A DNA stretch of 64,000 nucleotides from Tenrec ecaudatus. Its lineage: Eukaryota > Chordata > Mammalia > Afrosoricida > Tenrecidae. The stretch lies in the NCBI RefSeq assembly GCF_050624435.1, contig NC_134543.1, positions 122,526,475-122,590,474 on the forward strand, written 5' to 3'. The notes beneath the pieces are model-generated. The model saw only the letters and a program-made list of their open reading frames with translations. It did not search any database and was not told the origin of the DNA. Shown here piece by piece: positions 55,621 to 64,000 of this stretch (position 1 is the first letter of the stretch; every line of letters starts with the position of its first letter). A program made the position numbers and the translations under genes.

Positions 55621-56864
55621 CAAGGGAGGGGGCCCTTGTTAACCTACCAGGGGCAACCAGCTGAAACGTCTGTGGGGAAAACGAATCTTCCATTCATTGT
55701 CGACTTCACAAGTTTATCAAAGAATCGCTTGAAGACCCTCAATAACACAGCAGTGACCCATCCTCTCTGTCTACCTGCTTGGACTGAAATGAGAGTTACA
55801 AACTTATTCCTCGAAAGAGACTCTACCCCACACTATGGTGATGTGGGCTCAGGTCCAGCACTCCCCACTGCAGGGGGCGGTCCAACTCATTTTTCACGAA
55901 TATTCATGCATATAGGCAGATGGGCTTGTGGGCGTGGGGTGCACTACAAAAGAGGAGTCCGTCTTGGCCTCCACATGGTCCCCAACAGGGGACATCTCTT
56001 CCCCTTGTTTCCTGTTCTAGGGTGACCAAGGTGCAAGGAGAATGGAGGGTAGGCTCACACTTGGCAGGCCTTCTGGACAGTCGCAGGCATCAGACTCTTG
56101 ACCAGACACACGTTGGTTGTTTATTTATAAAATATGATATGAGTTCAACACGCTAACACACACACCCATCAAGATGATGTACCATGTTCGGCCTTGGCCA
56201 TTTTTCTTTGCAGCAAGTTGGATTCGTTCCATTTTTAGCGGCAACTCCTTTAGGAAACGCTGTTTGAAGAGCCCGTGTTTTGAGAAATGAAGTTAATGGG
56301 CTGGAACTGGTTTATCATGAAATGCTCATCAAGTCAGGAAATACAGTTCAAACCCTTCTACCCTGAGGTGAATGAACCCGTTTAGAGGCCACCCTCAAAG
56401 TAACGAAGATCTGAAGGTCATCTTTCTCCAGTTACTGAAGATCATGCTAGGAAGAATACACTCTGGTCAGTACTATCACATCTTGTCATAGATAACATTG
56501 CAAAGATAAACAAAGATCGATTTCCAAAGTCCCATAAGGTGGTCAGTCACCTTGGGTGATAGAAGCAGAATTCAAATGAGCAGAAGGTCACCTTTCCTCC
56601 AACCATCAGTCCCTAGTTGTGAGTGGCCCATCTTCAAAGTGCTCTTGTAATGGACAACGTCCCTGGGAGGTACAAATGGCTAGCCATCAGCCGCTGACCT
56701 GTCCACTGGAATGGAATCATCGACCATGCTGCAGACTCTAAAATGTAGAAGAAAGGCCTGGCAAGCTACATCATGCGATGATTCATCACCACGGAGTCGG
56801 GTAAAACACACAGATGACACCGGTCTCCATAAGACACCTTGATAAGACAGATGACAACTGCTAT

Positions 56865-56960
56865 TGGGGTCCCAAGGCTGTCACCTTTCTGCAAACAGAT
56901 GCTACATCTTTCTCCAGCAGAGCAGACCTTCTGATGAGTAATGGGGCGCAACACCATTGT
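56865..56960 (-). mobile_element. Possible old AfroSINE fragment
   Basis: GTCCCAAGGCTGTCACCTTT, CTGCAAACAGATGCTACATC and GACCTTCTGATGAGTAATGG resemble the older SINE body and head in reverse. Confidence 0.45.
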
Positions 56961-57096
56961 GCACAGAGCTGTACCCCGCAGGCTGTCCTGGGCTGGAGAC
57001 TTAGAGTGGCCAGAAAACACAATGGAGCCCACTTCTACCCCAGAACTCACGGGGCTGCCGTGGGGTGAAAACAGGTTGGCATTAACAGGGGAGTTG

Positions 57097-57120
57097 CGGG
57101 GGGGGGGGGGGTTGGTTGGT
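57097..57120. repeat. Poly(G) run with GGTT repeats
   Basis: A run of 13 or more G residues followed by GTTGGTTGGTT, able in principle to form a G-quadruplex. Homopolymer length may be affected by sequencing error. Confidence 0.85.
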
Positions 57121-57537
57121 TTCTAATATGTGATAGCATTTGGAAAGCTAGAATGAGCAGTTTGGTTTGCCTGTCTTTACTTCCGGGATATTTGCATGTA
57201 AAGGACCTGGGACAGTTCATTGGGAATGAGAGCCTCTCCTGCCCTGGACAGGGAAGGGACAGTGGCACCTCTCTGCTCTCCCAGGCAGTGGTTTTCAATA
57301 GCCTTATCATCCACATTATTTATCACCACAATATGCTCTCATGTTACCAATTAACTACCTCACAGCTTATTTTACGCGCCTTACACTTTAGGCTAATGCC
57401 TTTCCGAAGAGATGGGGGCTTGGTTAATCATGTCTGGGGTACTTTGGTTCTCACCAGTTTTAATTTCAGAAAAGTATCCCTAGTAACCTACCTGGACCGC
57501 CAGCACAGCAGACAATGTACCCAGCCCACCTTAGAAG

Positions 57538-58500
57538 GTTTGCATTGTCGATGTGTTGCTGTCCTGTCAACTCTGACTCATGGCAACCTCACGTAGAACA
57601 GAACAAAATGCTGTTGGTTCCTGCATCATCTTCATGATCTTTGACTAAGATGTCAATCCATCCCATTGAGAATTTCCCTCACTTTCATTGACCCTCTACA
57701 TTATCAAACAATATTCATCAGAATGTCCTTCTCTAGAGAGTGTTTGTTCCAGAGTGTGGTGGTTACATAATCATTTTTCAATGTGAGTGGATTAAGAGTG
57801 AAGGAGTGGAGTCTAGCATGCCAATCAGGTCATAGCCAAGGAGGCCTCTGTCTGGGCATGGCCTTCTGCGGATTATGGGAACTCCTGTATTCCTCCTTGG
57901 AGGCAGGAGACACACACTCTCTCTCTGCTCACACTCTGGGAGACTTTGCTGCTGACAAGACACATGGAGCTACACTAGCGCCCTGAGCTGGAGGAGCCAC
58001 GTGGAGACTCCTGCCAACGCTGAGATGCTTACAACACTACTGGATCCACAAGACTTCCCACCCACTGGCCTGTGATTTTCCTGCATTCAGCATCATTGAC
58101 TGTGTTTTGTGAGTCTGAAGAGGAATTTATAGATTGGTAATGGACATATGGGCTAATATCGGACTTAGGGGCTTGATCTGCACTGGGCTGGGATGTTATC
58201 TCAATATTCAATTGCTCTTGTATATAAAGCTCTTTGTTATACGCAGATGAGGGTCTATGAATTTGCTTCTCTAGTCTACCCAGAATAACACACAGAGGAA
58301 TTGTCTAAACTAAGTCAGACAAAAGTGTCATCATTCTTGCTTCTAAAGAACATTCGAAGCGTGCTTCTTTTTAGACTGATTTATCTGTTCTTCTGGCAAT
58401 CCCCGGTATATTTGATACTCTTTACCGGCACATTAATTCAAATGCATCAGTTCTTTGTCTTTCATTTTCCTTGCCTATACCTTGCCCCTTACCTATCTGC
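57538..58500 (-). mobile_element. RTE fragment interrupted by an ERVL-like LTR
   Basis: The left part (57538-57754) reads, in reverse, through a TGTCAACTCTGACTCATGGC tail and GAATGTCCTTCTCTAGAG. After the LTR the same RTE resumes (58298-58500) with TTCTTGCTTCTAAAGAACAT, a TCTGTTCTTCTGGCAATCCC stretch and CAAATGCATCAGTTCTTTG. The two parts are collinear with an RTE copy and are separated only by the 538-bp LTR at 57755-58292. Confidence 0.82.
57755..58292 (+). mobile_element. ERVL-like solo LTR with perfect 5-bp duplication
   Basis: A 538-bp LTR starting TGTGGTGGTTACATAATCAT and ending GAATAACACA (TG...CA ends). It has a TATATAAAGCTCTTTGTTAT box near 58220 and CTTCTCTAGTCTACCCAG before the end. 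CAGAG flanks it exactly on both sides (57750-57754 and 58293-58297). It sits inside an older RTE copy in the opposite orientation. This is the cleanest LTR boundary in the window. Confidence 0.9.
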
Positions 58501-58714
58501 ATTATAATATGTATCTACTGTGTGCAACAGTACTTTCTAAGACTGCCTCTTCCACCAGAATCCCCCTAAAGACAAGCAATGGGCTGTATTCTTGAATTAT
58601 ATAGATTAGCCTCTCATGAGATGTAGAATGAAAACATTAAGTAAACAACCAATGAATAACTATGAAATGTCTTCTAACACAAGCACAGAAGGCACCGTGC
58701 AACCTGCTCCTATG

Positions 58715-59045
58715 TATTCATTCAATTATTCTTTTATTCAACCAATATTTAAAGTGGAGTAATCAAGATGAATTAAACAGGGACGGTTTCTGCTCTTAGG
58801 AAGTTTATGGCAAATGGAGAAGACAGATCCCGAGCATACAAATGAAGATGTAATTGCAAATTCGGACTAAGTGAATGGCATAAAAGTAAAATGGATAATA
58901 GCAGACTTTCAGAGACTGACGAAGGATTCTGAGCAGCAATGAGCAAGGAGGAGATTGAGATGATAATAGTTTCTAGGCTAAGGGGCCAGCACATGCAAAG
59001 GTCCAGAGGGGGCCAAGAGCGCGATGTACCCAAGAGATGGACAGG
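58715..59045 (+). repeat. Old interspersed repeat, L2/LTR-like, uncertain family
   Basis: ATTCATTCAATTATTCTTTT then TATTCAACCAATATTTAAAG begins it. TGCTCTTAGGAAGTTTATGG, TCCGAGCAGCAATGAG-like and CACATGCAAAGGTCCAGAGG follow, in the order of a common old mammalian repeat (tail-first LINE type). I cannot name it with certainty. Confidence 0.45.
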
Positions 59046-61309
59046 TGAGTGTGTCTAGAATTCCTTTAGATATATATGTATATAGAGATGAAGATAAAGC
59101 ACTAGTGGTTGTGAAAATGTAATCTCTCTTGAGAGAATCTGGGGGGGAAAGTTCTCTCTCTTATTATTATTTTGCTTGAGTGACCTGAAAATGTCTTCCT
59201 TCTAAAATAACAAAATAAAATCATATCATGCTTTGCAAAACCAACGAAAGATTTTTAATTTGCCCTACGGGCCAAAGAAGACCACCCAAGCCAGTCAGTG
59301 AGAATCACACCTGCATTTCAAAAAGAACGGTCTCCTTCTTCTTGGCGATGAAGAGAAAGGGCACGTGGAACAATATCTGTTAGAAATACGGGTTGTGATA
59401 GAAGTACAACCTACCAGGGAAACTCAAAAAGCCTGTGGAGCAAACATCTAGGGCTTTCAAAGAGGATTTTTCTACATATGTGTTTATCTTTCCTGCCAAT
59501 ATATCCACGAGCGTAGTGGGAAATACAGGGAGGACATCTCTAAGCATGTCTTAGCCGTCACCAAACGCACCTTGAGGGAGTGAGTCGCTGGTCTGGTGAA
59601 GCAGGACCATGGTGTCGGGGAGCACTGAGACTTGTTGGCATTACAGGGTTCACAGAGGCAATGGTCTCCACCCTGCTGTGGTGGGCAGCGGATGGGTCTT
59701 CCAAGCTGAGCGGCCAGCTAAATTACAAGTGTTGGTCTCTCTTTACGCAGAGCAAAGAAGTCTCAAGAGAATCAAAGGCACAGGTTCACCAGCACTGCAG
59801 TGGGTGTACAGAGCCAGCATACATCAGCCTCTGTGACCCCGCAACCAGCACAAGATGGGGCTGAGCTCCCCCTTTCAGCTGCTCTCTGAAAGGGATCGCA
59901 GGAGCAGTCTTAGAGCGGGAGACAAACGTAGACCAAAACTCACAATCCTAAAGAAATATAATAAAATTACAAACAGGCTGACGAGTCACACAGAGGCGCC
60001 TTGTGGGTCAGGGACCAAACTCACCGTGTTGCTCGATTTTCAACCGAACGACAGACAGGTCTCTGGGGAGTACAGTGAAACTAGGGAGTTCCAATAATCC
60101 TTAGACTAACTAGCCATTTTTAAGATCAGAAAGGCGACATTTACATAGGGACGAAGTTAAGAAGGGTTAGGAAAGGAGGGATTGTGAGCAGGAAACACAG
60201 GGAGACAGTGGTGTCTCATTGCGATAATTGCAATCAATGACAAGACACACCAAGTTGTATGAATTCCGGAAGATGTCAACTGATTGTCTCGATAAATCTC
60301 CACTCACTCCACAAATCCTACTACCTAGCAGGCCCAATATCCCTCGAAAGTTTTGAAGGCCTGTCACACATGTGCCGGCTCGTGCATGTTCAAAGTATAT
60401 CAGGACTAAAAATCAGAAGCCATAATCACTGACCCATCTCCCAAGCCACCGGGGAAGCACACACGTGGGGTACAATCATTGGCCGGGATGATGCTGAAGC
60501 AAGCCCCTTAGCTGGCCTGGATCCTAGTCCCTGGGCAAGCCGCAAGTTAATGTCTACTAGCCCTCCTCACAGGATTGTTGAAGAAAGTGGCTGCTTGACA
60601 GGGCCCTCCTCTTTACCCAGCCTTGTCAAACAGCATGCGGACAACCATCTCCTCTTGGGATTTCCATAGAGGACCCTCTCTCCTCAACCTCACCCACTTG
60701 ACAGGCTCAGCGTTGCCAACAGCTGCACTACGAAATGTCACACAGACTGTGAAATCCAATCTCTTCTCCTTTTCCTTGTGTGGCCTGTAAACATCCTTCT
60801 GTTAACATAACAAGAGAAAAGCCCACTTCCAACTGTGACTTGTGGCCTTGGCTGCCCTGACTGTCAGGGCCACAGCTGAGCACCCCTGGCCTCTGAAGCT
60901 TTCAGGGTTGTTGTTGTTGGCATTCTCTCTGTACTCCCTCCACTCTAACCCGCCCCCCGGCCCCCGACATCCAGCACTCTTCTTCCAACATCGTTTGATA
61001 TCCAATTTTCCTTTTACATAGTTCCTACTGTCCAAAGCATGTTTTTGTTTCCTTGCTGGAAGCTAGATCCAAATTTTTCTCTGTGGCCACAGCTTCCTGG
61101 TTCTGCTCATATCCTGAGCTGTGTTGCTTTGCCTTTACAACCGCCAAACTTACCCTTCTCAATAAGTCACCAGGATGCCCCCACAAGCTTCTTCTTTTTA
61201 AATTTCCATTATGAAGCATTCATTTCTAGCTCTCCTTGCATCACCATGCTCTTATCTGCATAGACGTGTCGGACAGAGTCAGATTCCTACCAGTTTATGG
61301 GCTAGGGAA
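59046..61309. other. Unique-looking DNA
   Basis: No recognised repeat. Frames near 59580-59864 and 61039-61263 have no motifs. TATATATGTATATAG at about 59072 is simple sequence. Confidence 0.5.
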
Positions 61310-61475
61310 GAGGAGTCCTGCTGGTGTAGTGGTTACACATTGGGCTGTGGTGTGCAAGTCAGCAGTTCGAAACTACCAGCTGCTCTGTGGAGGAAAGGCG
61401 AGGCTTGGAAACCCACAGGGCAGTTCTACTCTGTCCCATCGGGCGGCTGTGAGCCGATGGCAGTGAGTTAGTGAG
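61310..61475 (+). mobile_element. AfroSINE, forward
   Basis: AGGAGTCCTGCTGGTGTAGT, GTCAGCAGTTCGAAACTACC, CCACAGGGCAGTTCTACTCT and a GCCGATGGCAGTGAGTTAGT tail. Part of the middle is missing. Confidence 0.87.
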
Positions 61476-61597
61476 AGACCTTTAGAAAAATGGCCATCAG
61501 GCTTAGCAAAGCCTCAGCAAGAGACTCCCAGTTGCAAGCAGAGTTTAAATTATATTTGTGTTGTGTTGTAATGGCTGAGCCATTTGCGAGTGATAAG

Positions 61598-61900
61598 GAG
61601 CCCTGATGGGTCTGGGAGTTAAGCGCTGGGTTGCTAACCACAAGGGCAGAGGTTCAAACCCGGCAGCCTCTCCATCAGAGATAGATGAGGTTGTCTGCTC
61701 CAGGATGAACTTACAGACTTTGAAACGCCATGTGGGGTCAACTATATGAGTCTGCAGTTCAAAGTCACTAATTACTTCTTGGGAGAAAGATGTTGCTCTC
61801 ATGTTCTCTAGAATTGAGCCTTGGAAACCCGAGCAGGCAGTTCTAAGCTTCCCTGTGATGTGGCTATGAGATGGGACCAACCTCTAACAGCAATGGGTGG
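61598..61900 (+). mobile_element. AfroSINE with a second partial copy, forward
   Basis: AGGAGCCCTGATGGGTCTGG, GGTTGCTAACCACAAGGGCA and GAGGTTCAAACCCGGCAGCC form one copy. A second body begins near 61750 with TTCTTGGGAGAAAGATGTTG, CTTGGAAACCCGAGCAGGCA. Confidence 0.8.
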
Positions 61901-62014
61901 TTTCCTGTCTTCTTCCCTAAATGATGTCTTTACTCAAATTCCATTTCTTCTCCCTTGCTCCTTAAATCTGTGCACCGATGTCAGGTGAATAAGTAGAGTG
62001 TCAGACAGAGCCTC

Positions 62015-62180
62015 TAACTCCCTGCCATTGAGTTATTGCTGACCCAGAGGGACCCCTCTGTGACTTCATTTCCCAGAGTGGAAAGCCCAGTCTTCCACCC
62101 AAGGAGCTGCTGGGGGTTTCGAACTGCTGACCATAAAGATGGCAGCCCAATGTGTACCCACGACACCACCGGGACGACAA
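62015..62180 (-). mobile_element. AfroSINE, reverse
   Basis: ACTCCCTGCCATTGAGTTAT, AGGAGCTGCTGGGGGTTTCG, AACTGCTGACCATAAAGATG and ACGACACCACCGGGACG. Confidence 0.85.
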
Positions 62181-63877
62181 AGAGGAGTGATCCCGAGGGC
62201 TAACCACGGGGGAGACGCAGGCACGGGGTTATGCTCCGCTCCTGCGCAGGGCGGAGGCTGAGCAGCTCTGGGTGCGGAGGAGGAAGGGCTCAGTGTCAGA
62301 AGAGGGTGGGGCCGTCGAGGGAGACCCCCCAACCACACCTGCAGGCATGATCACACCCATCTGTCCTTACTAAAAGTGCACTGGAGACAAATTTGGAGTA
62401 TCCAGACCCTCTGGTGCCCTTGCTCCCTCCTCTGATCCTGGTCAAACGTGGATCGAGAGTGTTATTGTTTGCCCTCCCAGACACAGCAGCTGAGAAAGCA
62501 GGAGCCAAGGGGTCCTCTCAGGCCTCACACCACGGAGCAGAGCCCCTGCCGGCCGACTCTTCTCTCAGATCCCTCATTTCTCCCACACAAATGGCACCAT
62601 CTGTGAGACCACCACAAGGACCATCGCTAAGGCTGCCATGGGCACAATGTCAGCCTCAGAGACTGGCCCTGTCACCGGGACACTCCTGGCACAATGCAGG
62701 CTCTGGCTGCCTCTGTCAGGGCATTTCACGACCCAAAGATGGTGGGTGTAGAAGACGCAGGCTCCACTCTGGTTCTGCCAGTGGCTCTTGCCCTAGCACC
62801 TCACAGCCCGCAACCGATCCTGGACCCTGCAGCTGGCCAGCCCAGAACTCAACAGGTGGGCCACACCGAGGCCATGTGCGTGCAGGGGCACGGCCGCCCC
62901 TCCATTTCACTCGCTGAATGCACCCTGCGGCTTGGACAGAAAGGGCCTGGTGCAAGCCAAGTCCTGGATTGTTCCACGGAAAATGAAGGAAGCCACAACT
63001 CAATGGATCTGAGGGGAGAAGAAGGGGGCTCCCCGCCCTCCGCTTGTGTCCAATACACAAGTGACAACACAATGTGCCCCTGGGTTTCATTTCCTTGGGC
63101 ACTACAAGTACCCTGAGCCCATCAAAGTTCATCCCGTGCTAGAAGAAGAAAATTCTTAGATAAACACGGGCTGCCTCGGGGACGGCGGGGAAAGTGACCC
63201 GACGCATGTTCTCGGCGGTCCCGTCCACGCGACTCACCTGTCATCTTCCCGTGCCTCCTCCTTGCAAAACCAGCATCCCTCTCACGGTCGGCTATGCACA
63301 AAATATCCTTCTGTTCCTCCTGTCACATCAAAGCACCTTCACGCTGTGCAGCCAGGTCGGCGAGGAAGGAAATGCACACAGCCACCTAGGTTATGGCTAT
63401 TAAAATGGGACCCTCCACCTACAGGCTCCGCCAGTGCTTGTGGAGGCCACGTCCTGACAGGGGTGCTGAAACCTCAGAGATCTCCGGCTTGGGTCCACAG
63501 CTTGCGAGTAGGACAGCAGGGTGGCGCCTATGCGGTCTACCGTTTCCCTCGCAATAGAGAGTCTCAGGGGGCAGTCACAGTGTTCAGGTTGATCTTCATC
63601 TTCCAGAGAGCCAGGCGCTGCCACTACGGGGCACAGAGCCGCCACGCTGGAGACGCTGACCTCCTCCCACCCCCTGGTCTTAACAAGGCTTAGCTGTGGC
63701 TTTGGCCACCCAAGCTCAGAGCCTCCCTCCCCTTCATAGAAGGTTGTCTCCTGGAATTCAAACAAGTTTCTCCAAACCACAGGACACTGGTCTGTGCATA
63801 TACTTGATCTTGCACGATTCCACTTTCACCTACTTAGCGCGTATGGGTCCATGCACTTAAAATTACTTCCTTAGACT
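62181..63877. other. GC-rich unique DNA
   Basis: Overlapping frames of 138-174 codons lie on both strands (62393-62917 +, 62694-63116 +, 62716-63132 -). They are Pro/Ser/Gly-rich, mutually overlapping, and without domains. CpG is somewhat raised near 63175-63240 but I would not call an island. Confidence 0.45.
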
Positions 63878-64000
63878 CAGAACACTCACTGCCGGCTCAT
63901 AGTGACTCTGTAGGACAGAGTGGAACTGCCCCTGTTGAGCTTCTAAGACGGTAACTCTTTGTGGGATTAAAAGTCTCATCAGGCTCCCGCAGATCAGCTG
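63878..64000 (-). mobile_element. AfroSINE, reverse, cut by the window end
   Basis: ACACTCACTGCCGGCTCATA, TGTAGGACAGAGTGGAACTG and ACGGTAACTCTTTGTGGGAT; the tRNA-like head lies beyond the window. Confidence 0.87.

Larger units (their letters stand above)
55621..57537. other. Mostly unique DNA
   Basis: Apart from a possible old SINE fragment and a poly(G) run, nothing is recognised. A 145-codon frame at 55588-56025 lacks motifs. Confidence 0.45.

Noticed and set aside
62393-63132. Overlapping Pro/Ser/Gly-rich frames on both strands suggesting a GC-rich exon
   Set aside because: Three mutually overlapping frames in GC-rich DNA with no domain and no convincing splice signals. Composition explains them.

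Overview
The window looks like non-coding nuclear DNA of an afrotherian mammal, most probably a tenrec. Four sets of repeats support this: (i) roughly 35 copies or fragments of AfroSINE-type tRNA-derived SINEs on both strands; (ii) RTE-clade LINE pieces, and a tRNA-Gly-headed SINE that carries the same kind of tail; (iii) L1 3' ends of a type I associate with afrotherians; (iv) two SPIN-type hAT transposons. SPIN is known from tenrec, bushbaby, vesper bat, opossum, lizard and frog lineages, so SPIN together with AfroSINE points to tenrec. The species name remains an inference. MIR, L2, MLT1-like LTRs, MER5-like hAT and Tigger remnants confirm a placental mammal.

I see no intact protein-coding gene, no CpG-island promoter and no functional RNA gene. 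Two broken protein-derived sequences are supported. One is a processed, 3'-truncated nucleophosmin (NPM1) pseudogene on the + strand near 11.2-12.07 kb. The other is a decayed piggyBac transposase-like sequence on the - strand near 22.07-22.6 kb. Almost all other open frames are chance or repeat-derived.

Layout. 0-8 kb: mostly unique sequence with L2, MIR, an old L1 piece and an old AfroSINE. 8.5-8.8 kb: a mariner-like miniature element holding a small retrocopy with clear target-site duplications. 9-12 kb: AfroSINE, MIR, a tRNA-Gly SINE split by an RTE insertion, then the NPM1 pseudogene. 12-17 kb: largely unique. 17-21 kb: L1 3' UTR, MLT1-like LTRs, RTE, SINEs and the first SPIN. 22-26 kb: the piggyBac fossil, an inverted pair of an unnamed repeat, and RTE. 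26-36 kb: dense AfroSINEs, an L1 3' end and three large dinucleotide arrays. 37.25-38.15 kb: a compound TG-rich minisatellite with 12 copies of a conserved core. 39.7-45.4 kb: four LTRs of an ERVL-like group. 47-50 kb: L1 3' UTR and a Tigger element carrying two AfroSINEs. 52-55 kb: SINEs, an old L1 split by an LTR, and the second SPIN. 57.5-58.5 kb: an RTE copy split by an LTR with a perfect 5-bp duplication. 61-64 kb: SINEs and GC-rich unique sequence.

The elements form no pathway. Their value is as a stratigraphic record: nested insertions with target-site duplications give a relative order (Tigger before AfroSINE, RTE before the ERVL-like LTR, tRNA-Gly SINE before RTE). Several unique stretches rich in homeodomain-like AT motifs could be conserved enhancers, but one sequence alone cannot show conservation.
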